The notes under the pieces: generated by a model
What the model was told of the DNA's origin: nothing
What the model saw: the letters and a program-made list of their open reading frames with translations, nothing else
The model's database searches: none
Part shown: piece after piece, positions 1 through 6,036 of the stretch
Layout: every line of letters starts with the position of its first letter
How positions within the stretch are numbered: position 1 is the stretch's first letter
Assembly (NCBI GenBank): GCA_002049945.1
Contig: MVCT01000077.1
Coordinates: 1-9,999 of the forward strand
Direction: 5' to 3'
DNA length: 9,999 bases
Origin: Candidatus Cloacimonas sp. 4484_140
Lineage (GTDB): Bacteria; Cloacimonadota; Cloacimonadia; JGIOTU-2
Translations under genes and position numbers: made by a program

Positions 1-268
1 CGGAATCTCTATCAGGTTTAGTTTCGACTTCCAAACAAATAAGTTTCTTTGAATATTTATACCTTTCGATAAGTTCAACATAAAATGAAGCACGAACCTT
101 TTCTTCCGGGTTTTTAAAGCTGTAAGTTTTATCTATTTCATTGTAAGTGATTTTATTTTTCTTTTTATCAAAAAATATAATCTTTTTGTCAACACCAGTT
201 AATAAAAATTCTTCAGGTTCTGCTTTAATTTCTTCTTTTACTTTTTCTTCATATAATATTTTGCTCAT
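1..268 (-). CDS. Type I restriction-modification subunit, N-terminal part (HSDR_N-like domain)
   Basis: The first 89 codons of a protein that runs off the left edge. It starts at ATG 266-268, six bases after a GAGG Shine-Dalgarno core. Residues about 55-89 read EEKVRASFYVELIERY, then K-rich sequence, then ICLEVETKPDRDS. This matches the VR..(F)...L...Y.Y....I..EV pattern of the HSDR_N domain, which leads HsdR and some HsdM-like type I or IIG proteins and is normally followed by a D-x-(A/V)DIVV nuclease-like core. That core lies outside the window, so I cannot tell a nuclease subunit (HsdR) from an N-6 methylase with an HSDR_N leader. A homopolymer-rich Lys/Glu N-terminus (1-45) precedes the domain. 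radC and an AlbA_2 gene lie immediately upstream on the same strand, which fits a restriction or defence locus. The family call is fairly secure; the subunit is not. Confidence 0.65.
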   Translation of the reverse strand, partial: MSKILYEEKVKEEIKAEPEEFLLTGVDKKIIFFDKKKNKITYNEIDKTYSFKNPEEKVRASFYVELIERYKYSKKLICLEVETKPDRDS

Positions 269-342
269 TTTATTCCTCTTTATTTTTAAACATGAATATT
301 CATTCAACAATTTCTCAATATCGTCTTTTTGCTATTTCTCGG

Positions 343-483
343 TTATTTTCCTTCTAACTTTTTTACCACTTTTTTACCCGCTTTTTCTGACCACCCTTTC
401 TGACCACCTTTTATCCGAACTTTCTCCGAACAAATTGTGAATACTAATTCGGTGTAAATATTTTCTGGGTATTTACTGGGCAT
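343..483 (-). pseudogene. Relic of an AlbA_2-type C-terminal linker (46-codon open frame)
   Basis: A 46-codon frame from ATG 481-483 to TAA 343-345. It begins in the distal copy of the 101-bp duplication. Its second half reads SEKVRIKGGQKGWSEKAGKK, closely resembling the linker SERVGEKVGRKGGQKRWVEK of the AlbA_2 gene at 657-2027. I see no winged helix after it and no Shine-Dalgarno site. The simplest reading is a decayed duplicate of the linker region, not a working gene. A short expressed peptide cannot be excluded. Confidence 0.35.
361..430. repeat. Degenerate 11-13 bp pyrimidine-rich tandem repeats
   Basis: About five to six imperfect units on the plus strand. Two are nearly identical 13-mers (386-398 tctgaccaccctt and 399-411 tctgaccaccttt), flanked by shorter, diverged ttaccactttt-like and tatccgaacttt units. 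They resemble the 13-mer tctacccaccttt inside the AlbA_2 gene at 772-875, so the two arrays probably share an origin. The rest of the gene-free stretch 269-573 holds only the Shine-Dalgarno site of the restriction gene, this array and the duplicated AlbA_2 tail. Confidence 0.6.
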
Positions 484-666
484 TAGAAACAATCTCCCAA
501 TATCCACCTTTATCTGGTCCGATTCTTTTTAGGAGACCTTTTTGTTTTAGTTTTGCTATGTTTTTCTGGGTATTTACTGGGCATTAGAAACAATCTCCCA
601 ATATCCACCTTTATCTGGTCCGATTCTTTTTAGGAGACCTTTTTGTTTTAGTTTTGCTATGTTTTT
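461..666. repeat. Exact 101-bp tandem duplication (two copies)
   Basis: Positions 461-561 and 562-662 are identical at every base, and the match continues four T further to 565/666. Each copy carries on the minus strand the coding sequence for the last winged-helix residues of the AlbA_2 gene, ending at a TAA. The copy joins lie in T-tracts (TTTT at 461-464, TTTTT at 562-566 and 662-666), which suggests slippage or unequal exchange between short T runs. The length is not a multiple of three. Perfect identity means a recent event or an assembly artefact. Confidence 0.9.
574..660 (-). pseudogene. Frameshifted C-terminal tail of the AlbA_2/AAA_4 gene
   Basis: Directly after the premature TAG of the 657-2027 gene, a shifted frame reads IAKLKQKGLLKRIGPDKGGY and then WEIVSNAQ before TAA 574-576. 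This is the standard ending of the winged helix in AlbA_2/RecG-C-type proteins (K.L...G.I.R.G..KGG.W). Adding one A to the five-A run (T5 at 662-666 on the plus strand) would turn ...TTAIKT-stop into ...TTAIKNIAKLKQ... and give a 484-aa protein. The tail is therefore the gene's own detached end. A second copy of the same tail lies in 461-561. Confidence 0.8.
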
Positions 667-2027
667 ATTGCTGTTGTATTGATACCAATCCTATTTGACA
701 TTTCTTTTTTTGAGATTGTGGGATTTATTTTAATCAACTCTAATATCTTCTTTTGACTTTCAGCCAACTTTCCTACCCACCTTGTTTGACTTTCTTTTCT
801 ACCCACCTTTTCTACCCACCTTTTCTGCCCACCTTTTCTACCCACCTTTTCTCCGACTCTTTCACTGACCTTCTTGTCTATTTTCTTATTCCAAAAAATA
901 ATCTTAAACTGCAACAATTCTTCTTTAAATTCTGGCACGATATTCTCATACTGTTTACATAATTTAATAATATTAGAAAAGCCCCGTCCCCACTGCTCGA
1001 TAATCTTTAATTCGGAAAAAATTCTGCCTATTGTAACATTACGCAATTTAGAGAAATCCATTTTCCCAATATCATCTACAGAATAACCGGCTGGCAAATC
1101 ACCGGGACTGCTTATCTCGATCCTGTTATCGAAAACAGCAACTTTTATATCCTGTCCTTTCAAAAGATAATTCCTATGGGTTACAGCATTGACGATCGCT
1201 TCTCTCAAAGCAGGAATAGGGTATTCGTATTTTTCTTCTCTATATACATCACCAATTACAGCAGAGAGTTTTATATTCGATTTCAGGAATTTTATTGCTG
1301 ATTCTATCTGGTCGATGATACTCCCTCTGAATTCGGCTTTATCGATAAATATGTCTTTAGTATTTCCTTTGAAATGAGCACATTTTATCTGAGCAAAATC
1401 ATATTCAATATATTCTTTTTTGGGGAACAGTAACATTCCTGCCACAGTTGGATAAATTTTTTCATCTCTCTTTGATAGAAGATTGAACATAAAAAGATGG
1501 TCTTCTTTTAGCTCAATATCCTTCTTCTCTTTAAATACCTTTTTTATTCTTGGAAAATCCACGTCATCTTTTGAAAATCTATAATCGACTTGAGAATCAT
1601 AACTGATATTTTCACCTCTAAATTGTAATGATTTTATTATCTCTTTGCCGGCAAGTCTGGTTGTAGAACCAACTCGAATATAAGTTCCATTTCCCATTCC
1701 TTTATTTTTAAGATAATATGGAGTTTCAATACCTAACGGAATTTTTATTATTACCAATGTTTTATTCTGTTCGGTGATAAATACCGTGTCGATGCGGATT
1801 GTTGGGCTAATGCTGTCAAAAGTGATATTAGATAATTTTTCTTCCAATTCAAAAGGATTTACTACTCCAATTATCTTCCTATTATCATCGATACCAAAAA
1901 CTATATTTCCACCACTTCCATTAGCAAAAGCAATAATAGTCTGAAGAATTTTTTCTTTATTGGAATTATTAAATTCTCTTTTGAATTCTAATGTTTTACT
2001 TTCCTGCTTTGATAATAATTCTTTCAT
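657..2027 (-). CDS. AlbA_2 (Schlafen-like) / RecG-C-like ATP-binding transcriptional regulator, frameshifted near its end
   Basis: The 456-aa product has the usual order of this family. An AlbA_2 (divergent AAA_4) domain spans about 8-130, with the LEFKREF entry motif, FANGSGG 34-40 and FGIDD 44-48. A middle region follows, then a RecG-C/HATPase_c_4-like domain at about 270-365 (REAIVNAVTHRNY 275-287, EISSPGDLP 304-312, WGRGF 346-350). A repetitive basic linker (386-424) and the start of a winged helix (425-456) end it. Members are thought to act as DNA-binding regulators or defence-associated proteins; the exact role is not established. The gene starts two bases after the radC stop with no clear Shine-Dalgarno site, so it is probably translationally coupled. 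A missing base in an A5 run ends the frame at TAG 657-659 and removes 29 family-typical residues. The repeat linker is built from a 13-bp unit. The family call is strong; whether this allele works is uncertain. Confidence 0.85.
   Translation of the reverse strand: MKELLSKQESKTLEFKREFNNSNKEKILQTIIAFANGSGGNIVFGIDDNRKIIGVVNPFELEEKLSNITFDSISPTIRIDTVFITEQNKTLVIIKIPLGIETPYYLKNKGMGNGTYIRVGSTTRLAGKEIIKSLQFRGENISYDSQVDYRFSKDDVDFPRIKKVFKEKKDIELKEDHLFMFNLLSKRDEKIYPTVAGMLLFPKKEYIEYDFAQIKCAHFKGNTKDIFIDKAEFRGSIIDQIESAIKFLKSNIKLSAVIGDVYREEKYEYPIPALREAIVNAVTHRNYLLKGQDIKVAVFDNRIEISSPGDLPAGYSVDDIGKMDFSKLRNVTIGRIFSELKIIEQWGRGFSNIIKLCKQYENIVPEFKEELLQFKIIFWNKKIDKKVSERVGEKVGRKGGQKRWVEKVGRKESQTRWVGKLAESQKKILELIKINPTISKKEMSNRIGINTTAIKT
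772..875. repeat. In-gene 13-bp tandem repeat array (about eight units)
   Basis: On the plus strand, the 13-mer tctacccaccttt occurs exactly at 798-810, 811-823 and 837-849, with a one-base variant (tctgcccaccttt) at 824-836. Diverged units continue on both sides (772-797 and 850-875). Since 13 is not a multiple of three, successive units are read in successive frames. The protein therefore shows a 13-residue super-repeat: EKVGRKGGQKRWV followed by EKVGRKESQTRWV. Gain or loss of one unit would frameshift the host gene. Confidence 0.9.
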
Positions 2028-2029
2028 AT

Positions 2030-2719
2030 TTATATCAGACCTTTATCCTTAAAACTAAAAAAGTTAGTTCTTGAAATAATAATGTGGTCAACCAAATCAA
2101 TTCCCAGAATTTTACCGGATTCTATCAATCTTTTGGTTATATCTAAATCATCTTCAGAAGGTTGAGTATCTCCTGAAGGATGGTTATGAACAATGATCAC
2201 GGTTGATGCGGAATTCTTTATAGCTGGCAGAAATACTTCTCTCGGGTGGGCTAAACTTGCGCTTAATGTTCCCGTTGAAACCTTATCTACACTTATCAGA
2301 TTATTCCGGGTAGTTAATGAAAGTATATAAAAACTTTCTTTCATTTTATTTCCGATTTCATTTTTCAAGAGATTGAAAACAGTTTCCGGTTTTTTTATTT
2401 TTTCTCCGAAATTTGTAATGTGTGATCCTGCTTTCTCACCCAACTTAAAAGCAGCTTGAAGTTTGCAGGCAGTGGCAAAGCCAATACCTTTGACTTTTTT
2501 TAATTCTTCAAGACTGGCGTTTTTTATATTTTGAAGATTCCCAAAATGAGCTAACAAGTTTTGAGCAAGTGTTAATACAGTCTGTCCTCTGCCACCTTTT
2601 TCAATTATTAGTGCTAATAATTCCTGAGTAGAAAGATTATCAACGCCAACTTTTTGCAAACGCTCTCTTGGTCGGTCTTCAATTGGTAAATCGCTAACCG
2701 TATATGTCCTAGTTTTCAT
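2030..2719 (-). CDS. radC: RadC-family JAB/MPN metalloprotein
   Basis: The product is 229 aa, the normal RadC length. The N-terminal part has the family opening LPIEDRPRERL (11-21), an STQELLALII block and a helix-hairpin-helix-like KKVKGIGFATA (74-84). The C-terminal JAB domain has the complete JAMM metal motif H178-x-H180-x7-S188-x2-D191 in HNHPSGDTQPSEDD. RadC has no settled repair role; copies are common in mobile and defence-linked regions. The start is ATG 2717-2719, with no strong Shine-Dalgarno site. It lies 33 bp after the aldehyde dehydrogenase stop and two bases before the AlbA_2 start, so it pairs with that gene. It could read through from the metabolic operon or use its own weak promoter. 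Confidence 0.95.
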   Translation of the reverse strand: MKTRTYTVSDLPIEDRPRERLQKVGVDNLSTQELLALIIEKGGRGQTVLTLAQNLLAHFGNLQNIKNASLEELKKVKGIGFATACKLQAAFKLGEKAGSHITNFGEKIKKPETVFNLLKNEIGNKMKESFYILSLTTRNNLISVDKVSTGTLSASLAHPREVFLPAIKNSASTVIIVHNHPSGDTQPSEDDLDITKRLIESGKILGIDLVDHIIISRTNFFSFKDKGLI

Positions 2720-2752
2720 AATTAAGAATAAAGCTTAGAAATAAGTATTGAG

Positions 2753-2758
2753 ATTATA
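2753..2758 (-). promoter_or_regulatory. Possible -10 box upstream of radC
   Basis: The minus strand reads TATAAT here, overlapping the aldehyde dehydrogenase stop codon. It lies about 33 bases upstream of the radC ATG. I see no convincing -35 box at 16-18 bp, and such hexamers arise easily in AT-rich DNA, so this is a weak candidate. Confidence 0.2.
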
Positions 2759-3974
2759 AATTAAAGCAAACCACCTTGGGTTCGGTCATTTCCTGAAGGG
2801 AGAATTTGATGCCTTCACGACCAAGACCAGAGTTTTTCACACCACCGAAAGGCATTCCGTCTATTCGATAGTCTGAGGAATCGTTGATCATTATTCCACC
2901 AACATTGATTTCTTTAATTGCCTTAAAAGCGGTATTTAGATTGCTCGTAAATATGCCCGCATGCAATCCATAAACAACATCATTTGCTTCCTTGATTGCC
3001 TCATCAAGATTGTCGATTTTGTAAAGAATAACAACAGGTCCAAAGACTTCTTCATGTCCGAGACGGCAGCTTTTAGGAACATCTTTCATGACTGTTGGCT
3101 GTACAATTGAGCCCTTTCTTTCTCCACCCGTGAGAAGTATTCCGCCAGCTTGCACTGCTTCTTTTATCCATTCTTCTACACGGATTGCCTCTTTTTCTGT
3201 GATCATGGGTCCCATGTCCGTATCTTCATTAAGCTGAAAACCAACTTTCATCTTCCTGGTTCGTTCAACAAATTTTATCTCAAATGCATCATAAATATTT
3301 TTTTGAACATACAGTCGTTGAACGCCGATACAATTTTGTCCAACAGCCCAGAATGCACCCGAAACACAACTTTCCACAGCTTTTTCAAGATCACAATCAT
3401 CCATAACAATAACAGGGCTGTTCGAGCCAAGTTCCATTCCAATCTTTTTAAGTCCTGCTTTTTTGGTTATTCCTTTTCCTGCTTCGGGTCCTCCTGTAAA
3501 GGTGACCATCCTGACTCTTTCATCTGTAACCAAAGCATCGCCGATGACATCTCCATAACCGGTAACGATGTTCAATATTTTTGGAGGAAGACCTGCATCG
3601 AGTAAGATCTCCCCAAGTTTTAAAGCTGAAAGCGGAGTAACTGTTGCGGGCTTTAACACAACTGAATTTCCGCCAGCTATTATAGGACCAAGCTTATGAG
3701 CCACAAGATTAAGCGGGTCGTTGAAGGGCGTGATTGCTGCTATCACTCCAATTGGAAAACGGTAATAGTAGCCCACACGATTTTCTGCCCCCGGCATACT
3801 ATCGAATGGAATTGTTTCTCCAAGAATTCTTTTAGCTTCCTCACCGGAAAGTGTAATAGTATTAATTGCTCTGGTTACTTCTCCTCGCGCTTCTCTAATA
3901 GTTTTACTGCCTTCTGTTGCGATGGTTCTGGATAATTCTTCATGCCGTCCTCTCATTAGTTCGGCTGCTTTCAA
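2754..3974 (-). CDS. NAD(P)-dependent aldehyde dehydrogenase, N-terminally truncated
   Basis: Aldehyde dehydrogenase superfamily enzyme oxidising an aldehyde to an acid or thioester. Counting from the TTG at 3972-3974 there are 406 codons. Visible motifs are ITPFN 81-85 (oxyanion Asn), VVLKPA 105-110, FTGG 159-162, MELGSNSP 180-187 (general base Glu181), VGQNC 211-215 (nucleophile Cys215), EEVFGP 308-313 and PFGGVKNSGLGREG 375-388. The core is complete. It most resembles lactaldehyde/GapN-like subfamilies; the substrate is unknown. About 50 N-terminal residues of a typical 460-480-aa member are missing. Family-like sequence (HLPVHKRVDILLKAAEL) continues upstream of the TTG, inside the homoserine dehydrogenase frame, and then hits a stop. 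No Shine-Dalgarno site precedes the start; TTG overlaps the upstream TGA (TTGA), so any translation would rely on coupling. The true start is uncertain and the fragment may be inactive, because part of the coenzyme-binding/oligomerisation region is gone. Confidence 0.85.
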   Translation of the reverse strand: MKAAELMRGRHEELSRTIATEGSKTIREARGEVTRAINTITLSGEEAKRILGETIPFDSMPGAENRVGYYYRFPIGVIAAITPFNDPLNLVAHKLGPIIAGGNSVVLKPATVTPLSALKLGEILLDAGLPPKILNIVTGYGDVIGDALVTDERVRMVTFTGGPEAGKGITKKAGLKKIGMELGSNSPVIVMDDCDLEKAVESCVSGAFWAVGQNCIGVQRLYVQKNIYDAFEIKFVERTRKMKVGFQLNEDTDMGPMITEKEAIRVEEWIKEAVQAGGILLTGGERKGSIVQPTVMKDVPKSCRLGHEEVFGPVVILYKIDNLDEAIKEANDVVYGLHAGIFTSNLNTAFKAIKEINVGGIMINDSSDYRIDGMPFGGVKNSGLGREGIKFSLQEMTEPKVVCFNL

Positions 3975-4828
3975 TAAAATATCAACCCGTTTGTGGACAG
4001 GCAGGTGGACCCAATAAGTTTATAACGCATTCCTTCATCAGCAGCAGACTTAACATCTTCGAGAGAGACGTTACTGATTCCTTCGCAGGGTACATCATCC
4101 GGAGTAATATCCCCACCAAGTAATACATTACTGAGGATCACGACCTTTGCAAGAGCATCATAGCCCTCCACGTCAGCCGTAGGATCTGCTTCTGCGTACC
4201 CAAGTTCCTGTGCTTTTTGAAGGGCATCGTCATACGACCAGCCCTCCTGTTCCATTTTTGTTAAAATGTAATTTGTGGTGCCGTTAAGGATACCCTTTAC
4301 TTCGGTTATTTTGCATCCTGCAAGGCATTCTCTCGCAAGATCAAAAACAGGGGTACCGCTCATAACAGTTCCTTCGATCAGAAATTTAACACCATTTTCT
4401 GCTGCCAATTTGGAAAGTCTGTTGTACTGCAATGCAGCCGGTCCTTTGTTCGATGTTGTTACATGCATGCCCTTTTTCAATGCTTCTTCAATGTGCTTTG
4501 TGGCTGGCTGTCCTGTTTTAATATCAGTATAGGTCATCTCAGCCATAATATCCGCATCACATTTGCGTATTGTTTCGAGAGCATCCCAACCTTTATACAT
4601 CTTGCCATCAGAACAATCAGGATCACATTTATAATCTTCCAGCGATTTACCGGATTCCAACAATTCGAGAACCGTTGTTAAGCATAGTCCGTCTGCACAA
4701 CAGATAGAGCCCTTTTTGAAATCGGAAATTGCTACGACTAAGATATCCAATTTTTTGCTTTTGATAATCTCTAACAAGCCCTGCCCAACAACTCCACAAC
4801 CTATGATCACGAGTTTCGGTTTTGTCAT
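3971..4828 (-). CDS. hom: Homoserine dehydrogenase, C-terminally truncated
   Basis: Homoserine dehydrogenase interconverts aspartate semialdehyde and homoserine with NAD(P). The 285-aa product has the Rossmann loop GCGVVG (10-15), TTSNKGP (124-130, with the active-site Lys128), EGTVMSGTP (152-160), KGILNGTTNYIL (178-189) and GYAEADPTADVEGYDALAK (210-228). In the last of these, E213, D219, D224 and K228 match the catalytic residues known from yeast Hom6. The start is ATG 4826-4828 after an AAAGGAG Shine-Dalgarno site. Homology stops near YKLIG (269-273); the next 12 residues are not family-like, and about 50-60 C-terminal residues of a normal 330-340-aa enzyme are absent. Cysteines are unusually frequent (C43, C44, C49, C68, C72, C90). 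It sits 27 bp after the cupin gene and overlaps the aldehyde dehydrogenase frame. The family is secure; a related 2-oxo or aldehyde substrate is possible. Confidence 0.88.
   Translation of the reverse strand: MTKPKLVIIGCGVVGQGLLEIIKSKKLDILVVAISDFKKGSICCADGLCLTTVLELLESGKSLEDYKCDPDCSDGKMYKGWDALETIRKCDADIMAEMTYTDIKTGQPATKHIEEALKKGMHVTTSNKGPAALQYNRLSKLAAENGVKFLIEGTVMSGTPVFDLARECLAGCKITEVKGILNGTTNYILTKMEQEGWSYDDALQKAQELGYAEADPTADVEGYDALAKVVILSNVLLGGDITPDDVPCEGISNVSLEDVKSAADEGMRYKLIGSTCLSTNGLIFY
3991..4014. other. Probable deletion junction between homoserine and aldehyde dehydrogenase genes
   Basis: Homoserine dehydrogenase homology (YKLIG) ends at about 4010 and aldehyde dehydrogenase homology (LPVHKR) begins within about ten bases, in a different frame. 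The hexamer gtggac occurs twice here (3993-3998 and 4005-4010), a microhomology that would suit slippage. At least about 330 coding bases are missing, judged from typical family lengths. Confidence 0.65.
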
Positions 4829-4855
4829 CTTTATTTTCTCCTTTTGTAAATATTT

Positions 4856-5215
4856 TTACTTTTTAATTTGGTAACGATTCGAATGGTCAAAAACATCAAT
4901 TACAAAAACTTTTGTCAGAAATTCTGCTGAGTGTGCTATGCCTTCAGGGATATAGTACCAATCTCCTTTTTGATAGATTTTTGTCTCGTCCCCGATTGTC
5001 AGCTTCATTTTTCCATCAAGCATAATACCCCATTGGGAACAATGAGAATGTTCCAGCATTTTTCCAACCGGATCGATATCAAAAAAAACAACTTGTTTAT
5101 CCTCACCTTGCAGAAGCCAACCGCGAATTCCTTCGATTGGAATATCGATTTCGGGAAGATCTCTAAGCATTTGTGGATAAGTTGTATTACCAAATTCTTT
5201 AAAAAGATCCTTCAT
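4856..5215 (-). CDS. Small single-domain cupin protein
   Basis: A 119-aa beta-barrel cupin. Motif 1 is PVGKMLEHSHCSQWGIMLDG (49-68), with metal-ligand candidates His56 and His58 and Gln61 near the position usually held by Glu. Motif 2 is GDWYYIPEGIAHSA (84-97), with His95. A three-His plus Gln set suggests a metal-binding enzyme or a small-molecule sensor, but cupins range from isomerases and dioxygenases to ligand-binding regulators, so I do not assign a reaction. There is no signal peptide or membrane segment, so it is cytoplasmic. The start is ATG 5213-5215, with GAGGT four bases upstream. The gap to the dehydrogenase gene before it is 14 bp, placing it inside the operon. Its likely job is on an intermediate made by the neighbouring aminotransferase and dehydrogenases. 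Confidence 0.85.
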   Translation of the reverse strand: MKDLFKEFGNTTYPQMLRDLPEIDIPIEGIRGWLLQGEDKQVVFFDIDPVGKMLEHSHCSQWGIMLDGKMKLTIGDETKIYQKGDWYYIPEGIAHSAEFLTKVFVIDVFDHSNRYQIKK

Positions 5216-5229
5216 TATACCTCGCAGAT

Positions 5230-6021
5230 TTAAAATAATCCTTTTACAAATCCACCATCTACCTGCAACGCAGTACCTGTAATATAACCAGCTCCTTCAG
5301 AAGCAAGAAATGCTACTGCTTTTGCAAATTCCTCTGGAGTTCCGAGTCTCTCCATCGGGATATTGTCTTCGATTTTCTTATAGAAACCTGAGATCGTTCC
5401 TTTTCCGCTTTTTTGAAATGATTTTGCCAAATTCGCAACTCTTTGAGTTCTTGTATAACCCGGACATATTGCATTCACAGTTATGCCATATTTTGCAACT
5501 TGGGCTGAAAGGGATTTGGAAAATCCTAAAACACCTGTTCTGGAAGTATTAGAGAGAATCAAATTATCAATAGGTTGTTTTACAGAAACAGAAGTAATAT
5601 TGATGATCCTTCCCCAGTGTTTTTTTTTCATATAGGGAAGCACTTCATAGCATAGGGAAATCGTGCTTATTAGATTGAGCTCCAGGGCATTTCTATAATC
5701 ATCTATGGTAAAATCTTCTATCATTCCGGCTGGAGGTCCGCCTGCATTACACACTAATATATCAATCGTGCCGAATTCTTCAATGATATCCTTTACCGCT
5801 TGAGTTACCTGTTCGTTCTTTGTAACATCCAGCCGAACAGCTTTCAGCTCAGTATTAGTTTTGTATTCAATGTCTGCCTTGGCTTTGATCAGATCATCAT
5901 CGTTCCTTGAGCAAATTACAACTTTTGCTTCTTCTGCGGAAAGTTGTAGAGCGACTGCTTTTCCAAGTCCCTTGCTTGATGCTGTTACGAATGCTACCTT
6001 ATCCTTGATGCCTAAATCCAT
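5230..6021 (-). CDS. SDR-family oxidoreductase, atypical BKR-like subgroup
   Basis: A 263-aa short-chain dehydrogenase/reductase with the usual Rossmann layout: TASSKGLG 13-20 (cofactor loop, with Ala in place of the first Gly), DV 65-66, NAGG 92-95, NITSVS 141-146 and ICPGYTRT 185-192. Ser144 is the expected catalytic Ser. The Tyr and Lys that should follow 13 and 17 residues later are Ser157 and Arg161 (LSNTSRTG 156-163). This matches the known BKR-like SDR subgroup that lacks a perfect catalytic tetrad, so it is a lineage trait and not a new mutation. Cofactor and substrate are unknown. The C-terminus GYITGTALQVDGGFVKGLF is typical for the family. ATG 6019-6021 has a weak ribosome site 15 bp after the aminotransferase stop, which suggests coupling. 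Confidence 0.9.
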   Translation of the reverse strand: MDLGIKDKVAFVTASSKGLGKAVALQLSAEEAKVVICSRNDDDLIKAKADIEYKTNTELKAVRLDVTKNEQVTQAVKDIIEEFGTIDILVCNAGGPPAGMIEDFTIDDYRNALELNLISTISLCYEVLPYMKKKHWGRIINITSVSVKQPIDNLILSNTSRTGVLGFSKSLSAQVAKYGITVNAICPGYTRTQRVANLAKSFQKSGKGTISGFYKKIEDNIPMERLGTPEEFAKAVAFLASEGAGYITGTALQVDGGFVKGLF

Positions 6022-6036
6022 AATTGATAACTTTAT

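Noticed and set aside
147..440. Plus-strand open frame of 97 codons
   Set aside because: It lies antisense to the restriction gene start and the pyrimidine-rich repeats. Its Phe/Leu/Ser-rich product is the usual shadow of Lys/Glu-rich coding DNA.
361..875. CRISPR array
   Set aside because: The repeats are 11-13 bp, directly abutting and partly coding, with no spacers and no cas genes. The 101-bp repeat is a two-copy tandem duplication.
3150..3605. Plus-strand open frame of 151 codons inside the aldehyde dehydrogenase gene
   Set aside because: It is antisense to a clear enzyme core, has no family motif and no ribosome site. The other plus-strand frames in the window were dropped for the same reason.
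2754..4828. A natural bifunctional homoserine/aldehyde dehydrogenase fusion
   Set aside because: The two parts are in different frames, with a TGA between them, and each lacks part of its own domain.
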